The notes below the pieces were generated by a model that saw nothing but the letters and a program-made list of their open reading frames with translations, ran no database searches and was not told the origin of the DNA. A stretch of 53,387 bases of DNA. Origin: Spartobacteria bacterium. Its GTDB lineage: Bacteria > Verrucomicrobiota > Verrucomicrobiia > Chthoniobacterales > UBA6821. Of this stretch, positions 41,677-49,431 are shown one piece after another; within the stretch, counting starts at the first letter, position 1; every line of letters starts with the position of its first letter. Position numbers and translations under genes: made by a program. The stretch covers positions 1 through 53,387 of the forward strand of contig CANIBV010000003.1 of assembly GCA_947466005.1 (NCBI GenBank), in the 5' to 3' direction.

Positions 41677-42597
41677 ATGGCCAACATCCATATTGCCCGC
41701 AACCATCAGTCCCTTGGGTCCTTCAGCGAGGAGGATGTTCGCGAGGGGATCCGCACCGGCCGTTTCTCATCCAGCGATCTCGCGTGGCGCGAGGGAATGG
41801 CGGAGTGGAGACCGCTCGGCGACATGGCTCCGCAATGGGGAATGGAGCTGCCGCCGCCTTCCCTAGATGCAGACGAGCTGCCGACGGCGGGGGAGATGGA
41901 GATTCTCGGTGAGGGCGGCAAGCCGGCTTGGGAAGAGCGCGAGCAGATTGGGTTTTTCCCCGCGATCACCCGGACGGTGAGTGCCGTGCTCTTGAGGCCC
42001 ACCCAGACCTTTGCCTCCTTGAAGCAAACCGGCGGCCTCGCCAACCCGCTCCTCTATTTTGTGCTGGTCAGCAGCGTCATGTTCGCTGTCTCGGCCCTCT
42101 ACCAAATGGCGGCCACGTCGCTGAATCCAGCACTTTTTGCAGCAAAGCTGCCCCATGGCTCGGGCACTGCCTTCTCAGTCGCGCTGCTGGGCTCAATCCT
42201 AATCTCGCCGGCGCTCTATGTTTTGAGCGCCTTCATCTCTTCGGGAATCACCCATCTCTGCCTCAAGCTTCTGGGCGGAGCAAACAAGCCGTTTGAAACA
42301 ACCTTCCGCGTGATCTGTTACGCCCAGGCCAGCGCCGCCGTTCTGAATCTTCTGCCGGTCTGCGGGAGCCTGATCGGTATCATCTGGGGAGCCTACTGCA
42401 TCATCATTGGGTTGAAGGAGGCGCAGGGCATCACAGGTTGGAAGGCGACCTTGGCCATCACCCTTCCCGGGCTCCTCTGCTGCGGGTTGCTGCTCCTTCT
42501 CGGAACAGCGGCAGGACTCGGAATCGCCGAGTTAAGCAAAGAGTTTGGAGGAATGCCGCATCTTCCCCAGCTGCCCAATCTCCCTCAGGCACCCTGA
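41677..42597 (+). CDS. GYF_2/YIP1-domain membrane protein
   Basis: The 306-aa protein starts with a GYF_2-like domain (about 1-55, 'IHIARNHQSLGSFSEEDVREGIRTGRFSSSDLAWREGMAEWRPLGDM'), a common adaptor at the cytoplasmic face, then about 40 polar residues, an amphipathic segment 'FFPAITRTVSAVLLRPTQTFASLKQTGGL', and about five membrane helices (about 125-285) of the YIP1 type. Function is unknown; the family is frequent in Verrucomicrobia and Planctomycetes. It is followed by a DUF2752 gene. Confidence 0.88.
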   Translation: MANIHIARNHQSLGSFSEEDVREGIRTGRFSSSDLAWREGMAEWRPLGDMAPQWGMELPPPSLDADELPTAGEMEILGEGGKPAWEEREQIGFFPAITRTVSAVLLRPTQTFASLKQTGGLANPLLYFVLVSSVMFAVSALYQMAATSLNPALFAAKLPHGSGTAFSVALLGSILISPALYVLSAFISSGITHLCLKLLGGANKPFETTFRVICYAQASAAVLNLLPVCGSLIGIIWGAYCIIIGLKEAQGITGWKATLAITLPGLLCCGLLLLLGTAAGLGIAELSKEFGGMPHLPQLPNLPQAP

Positions 42598-42641
42598 TCT
42601 GTCCCTAGGTGTGGAACCGCTGATTTAATCCTTAGAACTCG

Positions 42642-43067
42642 GTGAGCATTTTTGGCCTCCATTGGCGGCCACTCATTCCGGGAGAAAGGGATCCCGAGTT
42701 GATCTGGGGATCCGTTTTGGCAGCCAGTGGGCTGATCGTGCTGGGCTGGCTGGATCTCGGGCTGCCCACGCCGCTCTGCCCTCTTCATGCCCTGACCGGC
42801 ATCCCATGTCCCACGTGCGGCATGACAAGAGGGCTTGGCTGCCTGCTCCAAGGACAGATCGAGGAAGCGCTCCTCTTTAATCCCCTGATGGTGGTGGCGC
42901 TCCTCAGCGCGTTGCTCTATCTCCTCTACGCTGGAGTGGTTGTCATCGGTCGGCGACCGCGCCTTCGCTGGGAGCCACTCTCTCGGACGGCCGCGATCTG
43001 TGTCAGGATTGGAGTGGTGCTGCTGATTGCCGTAAACTGGATCTATCTGATGTGTGCCAAGATCTAA
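42642..43067 (+). CDS. DUF2752 membrane protein
   Basis: The 141-aa protein (GTG start at 42642) has the DUF2752 hallmark 'LCPLHALTGIPCPTCGMTRGLGCLLQGQIEEALLFNPLMVVALLSALLYLLY', with three conserved Cys near a membrane helix and two further helices. The role is unknown; it commonly follows GYF/YIP1-type genes. It converges with the WalJ-like gene. Confidence 0.85.
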   Translation: MSIFGLHWRPLIPGERDPELIWGSVLAASGLIVLGWLDLGLPTPLCPLHALTGIPCPTCGMTRGLGCLLQGQIEEALLFNPLMVVALLSALLYLLYAGVVVIGRRPRLRWEPLSRTAAICVRIGVVLLIAVNWIYLMCAKI

Positions 43068-43087
43068 GAGAGCAAGTGCCTGTTGCC

Positions 43088-43861
43088 CTAACAAAGACGA
43101 ATGCTTGGGCTGATGACGTCCGGACCGACGCAGAAAAGACTGATGGCGCTCGCCCCGAGTGATCTGTTCATCGCCCCGAGAGCAAGCTCCTCGCTGTTGC
43201 AGTCGCGACTGAGGTGACCGAGGAGGATATGACCCAGCCCATCGTGGCGGATCTGCGTGACGGCTTCCGCGGCGGCCGCATTGGAGAGGTGGCCGTGGCG
43301 CGACTGGATGCGCTGCTTGATGGACCAGGGGCGCTTGGTGTCCTGCTGGAGGAGCGCCTCGTCGTAGTTGGCCTCAATCAGCAGACCGTCCACGTCGCGC
43401 ATCGACTCGGTGACCAGCGTGGTGGCATGACCGAGATCGGTCAGAAAGCCGAAGGAGTTTCCCCCGGAGCGAATCACGAAGCCGACCGGCTCGACGGCAT
43501 CGTGAGGAATAAGAAAGGATCTGACGGAAGTATCCTCGAGGGTGAACTCCGCTCCGCTTTCAAAAATCTTCCACCCGGCGAAGTCGGTCACCTTCTCGCG
43601 GAGGACGGTCGCAGTCTGCCTGTTGCAGAAGATCGGGGTGGCATGCTTCTTCGACCACTGCGTCAGTCCCTTGGTGTGGTCCCCGTGTTCATGGGTTACG
43701 AGGATCGCGCAGAGATCACGCGGTTCGACGCCACAGGTGGCGAGGCGAAGGGTCAGTTCTTTGGTGCTCAGGCCCGCATCGACGAGGAAGCAAGCCGTCT
43801 CGGTCCTTACCAGGGCGGCGTTACCGCTGCTGCCACTGGCAAGGATGGTGATCTCTAGCAT
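43088..43861 (-). CDS. MBL-fold metallo-hydrolase (YycJ/WalJ-like)
   Basis: The 257-aa protein shows 'ITILASGSSGNAALVRTETACFLVDAGLSTKELTLRL', metal motif 'LVTHEHGDHTKGL', 'SFLIPHDAVEPVGFVIRSGGNSFGFLTDLGHATTLV', 'LLIEANYDEALL', 'SRHGHLSNAAAAE' and 'ILLGHLSRDCN'. These are characteristic of the YycJ/WalJ exonuclease-like group, placed in DNA metabolism in Firmicutes. It follows the second GT9 gene by 33 nt. Confidence 0.92.
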   Translation of the reverse strand: MLEITILASGSSGNAALVRTETACFLVDAGLSTKELTLRLATCGVEPRDLCAILVTHEHGDHTKGLTQWSKKHATPIFCNRQTATVLREKVTDFAGWKIFESGAEFTLEDTSVRSFLIPHDAVEPVGFVIRSGGNSFGFLTDLGHATTLVTESMRDVDGLLIEANYDEALLQQDTKRPWSIKQRIQSRHGHLSNAAAAEAVTQIRHDGLGHILLGHLSRDCNSEELALGAMNRSLGASAISLFCVGPDVISPSIRLC

Positions 43862-43894
43862 GGGGAGAGTGGATGCAGCCTTTCTTTCAGGCGC

Positions 43895-44932
43895 CTAGGG
43901 TTGGGCGGTCCGGGTGAGAGTGAGGAAAGCGGCGGCCACTTCCTCCACGGTGATATCTGCAACCTCTCTGCTTGGCTTGTGAAGGGTGACATGGGGCACT
44001 TTCCAAGGCCCCCAGTGCTCCGGATCCGAGTCGCCGAAGAGAGTGACCATCGGCTTGCCCAGCGCGGCCGCGAGATGCATGGTGCCCCCGTCGCTGCAGA
44101 TGATGGTATCGGGGAGGGAGAGAGTGGCGATAAGTTCCTCAAGCCGATGAGTTGGAACGGGGTAAACTGGCAGACCCACAGTGGCCTTGAGGACTTCCGC
44201 AGCCTTCGCATCATCGCCGGGGTGCAGGGGATTATCTGCGGAACCCGGTGACCAGAGGAGCAGAAACTTTGCGTCCAGTTCCGCATGGAGCCGCCGCGCC
44301 AAGGCCGCAAAGTTTTCGACCGACCAGCGCTGGGAGGGCTTCCTTGCGCTCAGATGCAGGGCGATGAGCGGACCCTTGATCTGACGCTTGAGAGACGGCT
44401 GTGGAGCATTCCATTCGACCGGGAAGCCCCTCCTGATGTCGGAGGCCAGATGCACGTCCGGAGCGAGGCGCGTGGAGGGGGTCTGGAATTGAAGGCCCAT
44501 CCGAACAAGCTGGTGACAGCACTGCTCGACATGGTGGGGGCGACCTGCGGCATCTTCATTATCCCGGACGAGCACATGCTTGGCGCCGATCATTTTGGCA
44601 AAGCGCAGGGAGCTGCGCTGCGGCCCACCCGGCAGGAGAATCCAGTCGAAGCGCTGGTGTCGAAGTTTCCAGATCGTGACGAGGCGATCCCAGAGGATGC
44701 CGATCCTGCTTTCGCCGGGCTCAAGATGCTTTGCCTTGGTATAGGAGAAGAGGGCGTCGATATCGGGATTTCCCGCTAGCACGGCCATGTTGTAGCGCGT
44801 CACCAGAGCCGCAATATAGGCTCCCGGCAACTGTTCCCGCAGGGCACGAATCAGCGGAGTCGTGCAGACAAGGTCGCCGATATTATCCCGTCGGATGACG
44901 AGGATGCGGGGGGATTTGGCCGTTGATTCCAC
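43895..44932 (-). CDS. Glycosyltransferase family 9 (heptosyltransferase-like), copy 2
   Basis: The 345-aa GT-B protein begins 'PRILVIRRDNIGDLVCTTPLIRALREQLPGAYIAALVTRYNMAVLAGNPDID' and has 'IICSDGGTMHLAAALGKPMVTLFGDSDPEHWGPWKVPHVTLHKPSREVADITVEEV'. It aligns along its whole length with the copy at 35632-36675, including 'SARKPSQRW', 'LLLWSPGS' and the 'HPGDDAKA' segment, so the two are paralogues, probably adding successive sugars to the LPS core. Confidence 0.9.
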   Translation of the reverse strand: MESTAKSPRILVIRRDNIGDLVCTTPLIRALREQLPGAYIAALVTRYNMAVLAGNPDIDALFSYTKAKHLEPGESRIGILWDRLVTIWKLRHQRFDWILLPGGPQRSSLRFAKMIGAKHVLVRDNEDAAGRPHHVEQCCHQLVRMGLQFQTPSTRLAPDVHLASDIRRGFPVEWNAPQPSLKRQIKGPLIALHLSARKPSQRWSVENFAALARRLHAELDAKFLLLWSPGSADNPLHPGDDAKAAEVLKATVGLPVYPVPTHRLEELIATLSLPDTIICSDGGTMHLAAALGKPMVTLFGDSDPEHWGPWKVPHVTLHKPSREVADITVEEVAAAFLTLTRTAQP

Positions 44933-45005
44933 AGTGTTTGTTTCCTGGAGTGCTGGAGGAGTGAACGTGGTGATTTGTGGAATCCAGAAGCTGAGATCAG
45001 GAACA

Positions 45006-45081
45006 TGGTGCGCCCGGCAGGAATCGAACCTGCTACCAAGGGTTTAGAAAACCCCTGCTCTATCCGATGAGCTACGGGCGC
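45006..45081 (-). tRNA. tRNA-Arg (anticodon TCT)
   Basis: On the minus strand the cloverleaf is acceptor GCGCCCG/CGGGCGC, D arm GCTC-ATCGGATA-GAGC, anticodon arm GGGGT-TTTCTAA-ACCCT with anticodon TCT, five-base variable loop TGGTA, and T arm GCAGG-TTCGATT-CCTGC. A CCA end is encoded. All stems pair, with one G-U in the anticodon stem. It reads AGA/AGG codons. Confidence 0.97.
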
Positions 45082-45128
45082 AAAGCGTTGACTATCAGTG
45101 TAGAAATGGACTCCCGAAAGGCTGGGGC

Positions 45129-45403
45129 GTGACTCTGTGCAAGGGATTGTGCAAGGGGCCTGTCGTGAAGGGTGCTGAAAGCATGGAGAGGATGGCTTCC
45201 AAGAATCATGCGGGGCAGTTTATCGCAGCCCGTGATTATCGCAACCGTCGAGTGAAGGGGATTCAGGAGAGAAACAGGCGATTCTACGCTGTGCCGTGGA
45301 GGGTGAAAGAGGATGGCAGCAAAGGGGCCAGACGCCTTTCTTTTCGCTCATCGATGAGAACAAAGACCATCTCAGAGAGGAAGCCGCTAAGGAATCGCAT
45401 TGA
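45129..45403 (+). pseudogene. Tyrosine-recombinase (integrase) N-terminal remnant, frameshifted
   Basis: In the track frame, 'ARDYRNRRVKGIQERNRRFYAVPWRVKEDGSKGARR' resembles the arm-binding N-terminus of verrucomicrobial-type integrases ('RxxGIxxRNxxFYAxLW'). The similarity then continues in another frame from 45335 as 'PFFSLIDENKDHLREEAAKESH', ending at TGA 45401-45403, recalling the 'FPLxDExGxxxxxxxEAKEA' that follows in intact integrases. The core-binding and catalytic domains are missing. It begins 48 bp from the 5' end of tRNA-Arg. The family assignment is from memory of such proteins and needs a search. Confidence 0.5.
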
Positions 45404-45449
45404 GGCCGTTGCGGGAAGCCACAACTATCCGCCCCGCCCTCATATGCCC

Positions 45450-46469
45450 TTACGCGATGCAGCAGGCACCGTCGTGATATCCTGCCTGCAAATGCTGGGC
45501 GTAATCGGCGCCCCCCCGCGCCTCGATTGAAGCGATGAACTTGTTCCTCTGCTCGACAGTCATCGGGTTGGCGACCAATGCGGCAGCGACAGCCTGCTGG
45601 GCAAAGGCCATGGAATCGATGCCGATGCATTGGGTGGTGACCTCAGGATAACTAAGCGCATAATTGATGACGTCGTTGATGGTGACCAGCCCATGCAGAT
45701 TCGCCCGCTTGCTTCCGCCGAAGCCCTTCATGCCGATAGCAGCTATCCCTTTCTCCTTCATTAGGGGCAGCACAATGTTGTCAAAGTCCTTTGCTTGGAG
45801 CGTGTTGCCTAGAACGGAAACAGGAAGGAGTGAAGCGTCCCACTGGTAACCGCTCTCGATCATCCTGACATGGGCCTTGGGGCTGGAGTGACCGGTGAAG
45901 CCGACATAGCGTACCAAGCCCTTGCGCTTGGCCTCGTCAAAGGCTTCCAGGATCCCATCCTTGCCGAGATGGAAATCAACGTCTGCGTCCTGGATCTCGT
46001 GGATCATCCACAGATCAATGTAGTCGGTCTTGAGCCTTTTCAGCTGGGCCTGAAGCATCTGCAGTGCCTTCTCCTTGTCGGTGCCGGTGAAAGGGATTTC
46101 GTATTTCTTGGCGTGATGGATACAGGCCTTCGTCATGATGAAGGCTTTCTCCCGCCAGCCTCCGGCAAGAGCCTGCCCCATCCACTCCTCCGCCCGCCCG
46201 TTGTGGTACTCCCAGGCGTTGTCGAAGAAATTGACCCCTTGATCGATCGCGTAATGGGCAATATTTGTCGCTTCCTGAACGGTAGGAGCAAGTGCCAGTG
46301 TGTGTCCTCCGAACCCGATGCAGCTGAGTGTCTCCTGATGGCGGCCGAAGACGCGCCTAGGAACCGTCCCTGTCGGAATGGTGGCAGCAGCGGCGGAGGG
46401 AACTCGAAGGGCTTGGGCGGCAGGTAGGAGACCCAGCATACCCAGAAAGGAGCGTCGTGTGAGGGACAT
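45450..46469 (-). CDS. Aldo/keto reductase with Tat signal
   Basis: The 339-aa protein starts with a twin-arginine signal ('MSLTRRSFLGMLGLLPAAQALRVPSAAAA'), so the folded enzyme is probably exported to the periplasm. The AKR tetrad is visible: Asp and Tyr in 'FFDNAWEYHNGRAEEWMGQAL', Lys in 'IMTKACIHH', His in 'LWMIHEIQD'. 'GLVRYVGFTGHSSPKAHVRMI' also fits. The substrate is unknown. A 12-codon mini-ORF with a perfect Shine-Dalgarno lies 68 bp upstream. Confidence 0.93.
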   Translation of the reverse strand: MSLTRRSFLGMLGLLPAAQALRVPSAAAATIPTGTVPRRVFGRHQETLSCIGFGGHTLALAPTVQEATNIAHYAIDQGVNFFDNAWEYHNGRAEEWMGQALAGGWREKAFIMTKACIHHAKKYEIPFTGTDKEKALQMLQAQLKRLKTDYIDLWMIHEIQDADVDFHLGKDGILEAFDEAKRKGLVRYVGFTGHSSPKAHVRMIESGYQWDASLLPVSVLGNTLQAKDFDNIVLPLMKEKGIAAIGMKGFGGSKRANLHGLVTINDVINYALSYPEVTTQCIGIDSMAFAQQAVAAALVANPMTVEQRNKFIASIEARGGADYAQHLQAGYHDGACCIA

Positions 46470-46536
46470 AACGAATGACGAATGAGTGATGAAGGGAAAG
46501 TTCGCTGAAAAGTCTTTTGAATTCTCGGATCAAGAA

Positions 46537-46575
46537 TCACCAGACACGAGTAAATAGCTCATCTTTATTGGCCAT
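46537..46575 (-). CDS. Possible 12-aa peptide ORF (MANKDELFTRVW)
   Basis: On the minus strand GAGGAGGT (46588-46581) stands 5 nt before an ATG that opens a 12-codon frame, 'MANKDELFTRVW', ending in TGA. The site is among the best Shine-Dalgarno sequences in the window. It falls 22 nt after the GT2 stop and upstream of the aldo/keto reductase. It may be a leader peptide, a small protein, or the relic of a longer gene. Confidence 0.35.
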   Translation of the reverse strand: MANKDELFTRVW

Positions 46576-46597
46576 TTCATACCTCCTCATACATTCT

Positions 46598-47389
46598 TTA
46601 GGATACCTCTTTCTCATATTTCCGGCTGTATCGCACGAAGACGGAGAAGGAGGTTGCGTAGGCGATCCAGAACCCGGGAAATCCATCCAGAAAGCCGAGT
46701 CGCAGGAAGTAGGCGCGGACGAAGCGCCAGAGCGGGCGCAGGAGATTGGCAGAGAGAGACCAACTCTTACCCTGGAGATTCTGACGCTCGACAAACTCAT
46801 CGGCAAAGGGGCCGATCTTGTCGAGATAGCTCTGGATGGTCGGGTAGGAATCGTGATGCAGATCGCCGCGCAGGTGTTTCACAGCACCCTCCACGAGAAC
46901 GGTGTCATGAGCGGCATTTCCACCCATGCGAGCCTTCTCCCGACGGACAAGTCGCAGTTTGGCATCGGGATACCAGTCGCCGTGGGTGATCCAGCGTCCG
47001 AGGAAGCAGACCTTTCGGTTAAAGCGGCACCCATTGAACCACTCCACATCGCCGCTCCGAAAGAATTTCAAGATGGAGGCTTGGAGTTTCTCGGAGAGTT
47101 CCTCATCGCAGTCCAGCAGGAGCACCCAAGGCTGTGTGCAGTGGTCGATGGCGACCTGTTTTTGCGCCGAATGTCCGAGCCATGGTTGAGAGATGATCCG
47201 TGCTCCGGCCGCTTCCGCAAGCGCAACGGTTCCGTCAGTCGATCCGCTGTCCACCACGACGATCTCGCGAACAAGGCCTCGGGCGCTGGCGAGGCATTTT
47301 CCAATCCGGGATTGCTCGTTGAAGGAGGTGACCGCCAGCGATACAGGAGGAATGTCCAAGGCAGGAGGTGGGGATGAGGGGGTGTTCAT
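46598..47389 (-). CDS. Glycosyltransferase family 2 (WaaE/KdtX-like)
   Basis: The 263-aa GT-A protein has 'VSLAVTSFNEQSRIGKCLASARGLVREIVVVDSGSTDGTVALAEAAGARII' and 'WVLLLDCDEELSEKL' with the metal-binding DxD, followed by 'KVCFLGRWITHGDWYPDAKLRLVRREKARMGG...VEGAVKHLRGDLHHDSY', typical of the LPS core beta-1,4-glucosyltransferase WaaE group. The C-terminus carries a hydrophobic segment. It overlaps mazG by 4 nt. Confidence 0.92.
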   Translation of the reverse strand: MNTPSSPPPALDIPPVSLAVTSFNEQSRIGKCLASARGLVREIVVVDSGSTDGTVALAEAAGARIISQPWLGHSAQKQVAIDHCTQPWVLLLDCDEELSEKLQASILKFFRSGDVEWFNGCRFNRKVCFLGRWITHGDWYPDAKLRLVRREKARMGGNAAHDTVLVEGAVKHLRGDLHHDSYPTIQSYLDKIGPFADEFVERQNLQGKSWSLSANLLRPLWRFVRAYFLRLGFLDGFPGFWIAYATSFSVFVRYSRKYEKEVS

Positions 47390-48207
47390 GACTGCTTCCC
47401 TTCGGCCTTTCCCTCTTGCTTTGCCTGATCCCAGAGCGTGTTCATTTCGGCGAGGGTCAGATCCGCGAAGGATTTTTCAGAGGGGGCGGCGGATTCCATG
47501 AAGGCAAAGCGTTTCATGAACTTGTCGGTTGCCGATTGCAGCGCTGACTCCGAATCAATGGAGAGCGCCCGCGAGAGATTGACGACGGCAAAGAGAAGGT
47601 CGCCCACCTCTTCGGTAAGTCGTTCCTGCGTGCCCGGTTTTCCGATGTCACCGAGTTCGGCTTCCACTTCCGCGATTTCCTCCCGGATCTTCTCCACGAC
47701 ATCCGCCGGCCGTTCCCAGTCGAATCTTACCTTGGCTGCCTTTTTTTGGATTTTCTGAGCACGTACCAATCCCGGAAAAGCTCTGGCCACCCCGTCCAGC
47801 AGGGAGGTTGGAGTGTTCTCTTCCACTCCCTTGGCGGCCCGCTCGGCTCGCTTGATCTCTTCCCACTGGGCCAAGACAGCCTCGCTGCTGTCGGCCGATG
47901 AACCGGCAAAGACATGGGGGTGGCGGCGGATAAGTTTTTCCGAGGCAGTGGTGGCGATGGCATCGAGCGTGAAGCTGTTCTGCTCGGAGGCGATTTCGGC
48001 CTGCATGAGGATGTTAATGAGGAGGTCGCCCAACTCCTCCTGAAGATCGGAGGTGTGTTCCCGCTCGATGGCATCGACAACTTCATAGGCCTCCTCCACG
48101 AGAGAGGGGCGAAGCGAGGAGGCTGTCTGCTCCCGATCCCAAGGGCAGCCGCCGGGAGCCCTCAGGCGCGCGATGATCCCCCGGAGTTGATCGACGCTTT
48201 GGCTCAT
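47386..48207 (-). CDS. mazG: Nucleoside triphosphate pyrophosphohydrolase MazG
   Basis: The 273-aa protein contains two MazG helical domains: 'LRAPGGCPWDREQTASSLRPSLVEEAYEVVDAIE...LQEELGDLLINILMQAEIASEQ' and, C-terminally, 'REEIAEVEAELGD...LTEEVGDLLFAVVNLSRAL', each with the ExxE...ExxD metal motif. It hydrolyses (d)NTPs to monophosphates and pyrophosphate, a house-cleaning role. It is the middle gene of a rhomboid-like, mazG, GT2 operon. Confidence 0.95.
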   Translation of the reverse strand: MSQSVDQLRGIIARLRAPGGCPWDREQTASSLRPSLVEEAYEVVDAIEREHTSDLQEELGDLLINILMQAEIASEQNSFTLDAIATTASEKLIRRHPHVFAGSSADSSEAVLAQWEEIKRAERAAKGVEENTPTSLLDGVARAFPGLVRAQKIQKKAAKVRFDWERPADVVEKIREEIAEVEAELGDIGKPGTQERLTEEVGDLLFAVVNLSRALSIDSESALQSATDKFMKRFAFMESAAPSEKSFADLTLAEMNTLWDQAKQEGKAEGKQS

Positions 48208-48227
48208 GTGAAAATAAAGGGGGGCTT

Positions 48228-49142
48228 CTAGCTCGATGATCCCCCACTCCGCTGCAGGATCGCCTGGCGGGCCTGCTCCAGGGAGGAACGCTCCGCCTCA
48301 CTCAGGCTATTGATTCCATGATGGCTGATCTTTTCCAGCAAGCGGTCCATCTCCACCTCCGGGTCCACAAAGGGAACGGATGGCCTCTTGGAATTCTTCC
48401 CCTCCGATGCATCGGACTTTGCCTTCGCCCTTGCCGCCGCCGCGATCCCTCCGGACATCGCTGAGAATCGGGGGGTGCGCTTTCCCAAGCCCGGAAGAGA
48501 CCAGCGGAAGGCGAGGCCGAACATCGGCTCCTCAAATCCCGCACGACGCATCAGGTGGACCGCCAGAACGCAGGAGGAGATCAGGACAAGGACCCTAGGT
48601 GGTTGATGGTCGGCAAGCAGTTGAAGCGAGGAGATGGCAAGCAGTCCCACGAAGACCCAGCGGGCAGCCATGCCAAAAAAGAACTGGGCGCCCGGATGCA
48701 TTGCGACAAAGGCCGCAAAGACAGCGAAATTCACCTCTTGGGCACCGGTCAGGGTCTGGGAAATTCCGGCATAGCCGAAGGCTTGGAGAAGCAGAGGTCC
48801 CAGTAAGATGAGTCCAGTGTAGAGAATGGCAAAGCGCTTCCATCCCAGGCCGTTCTCCACCTCCTTGCCAAAGTAGTAGAGCATCACCATCTCGAAGAGG
48901 AACCAGACCGAAGGACCGGCCACGAAGGCATAGGTGACAAGGCGCCAGACCTGGCCATGAGCCACCGCGGCGCTGCTGTAAGCAAGGGAATCAAGCAACG
49001 CGCCGTGACCGGATGCAAGCAAAAGGGTTGCGGTCACCATCGCTCCACTGTGCAGGGCAACCAGCAGGGTGATCAGGCGGATGGGGAATTCCCCAAGATG
49101 AAAAAGGGGTTCTTCCTCCCCGGCGCGAAAGACTGCAGACAT
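48228..49142 (-). CDS. Rhomboid-fold membrane protein lacking the catalytic serine
   Basis: I start at the ATG at 49142 ('MSAVFRAGEEEPLFHLGEFPIRLITLL', 304 aa) instead of 49325. The protein has about six hydrophobic segments with rhomboid-like features: 'HGQVWRLVTYAFVAG' for the usual WRLxTxxFxH, and 'FEMVMLYYFGKEVENGLGWKRFAILYTG'. Where GxSG occurs in active rhomboids, this has 'LTGAQEVNFAVFAAFVAMHPGAQ', without Ser, so it is probably a pseudoprotease. The C-terminal 'DPEVEMDRLLEKISHHGINSLSEAERSSLEQARQAI' is a small helical domain often found on such proteins. Confidence 0.8.
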   Translation of the reverse strand: MSAVFRAGEEEPLFHLGEFPIRLITLLVALHSGAMVTATLLLASGHGALLDSLAYSSAAVAHGQVWRLVTYAFVAGPSVWFLFEMVMLYYFGKEVENGLGWKRFAILYTGLILLGPLLLQAFGYAGISQTLTGAQEVNFAVFAAFVAMHPGAQFFFGMAARWVFVGLLAISSLQLLADHQPPRVLVLISSCVLAVHLMRRAGFEEPMFGLAFRWSLPGLGKRTPRFSAMSGGIAAAARAKAKSDASEGKNSKRPSVPFVDPEVEMDRLLEKISHHGINSLSEAERSSLEQARQAILQRSGGSSS

Positions 49143-49266
49143 CCCGTCATGATAGGGGGCACTGGAAAAATCGCAATGCGCCTGTGCGCCTGTGATCTCC
49201 TGCGATACGGAAATGAGGCGCGTGCCTCCAGCCCCAAGCCGCTGTGCCCTATTCTTACTGAATACC

Positions 49267-49431
49267 ATGCAGGCCCGGGATATCACCCACCCTTCCGATC
49301 GCCTCATCTCGGCGATGGAATGCATCTACTCGCACAAGATGACGGCGACTTCGGGAGGGAACCTCTCGAGCCTCGACGAGGAAGGCTCCAGCTGGATCAC
49401 GCAGTCCATGATCGCACGGCAGGAGGAATGA
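49267..49431 (+). pseudogene. Class II aldolase/adducin N-terminal fragment
   Basis: 'HPSDRLISAMECIYSHKMTATSGGNLSSLDEEGSSWIT' matches the N-terminus of class II aldolases, where 'TSGGNLS.R...WIT' forms the substrate loop. The frame ends about 16 codons later, far short of the 200-plus residues of a functional enzyme, and I find no continuation in the other frames before the repeat element starting near 49494. It is a gene remnant. Confidence 0.6.

Noticed and set aside
45006-45081. tRNA-Arg as a proven attachment site
   Set aside because: I see no partial duplicate of the tRNA 3' end in the window, so no att pair can be shown.
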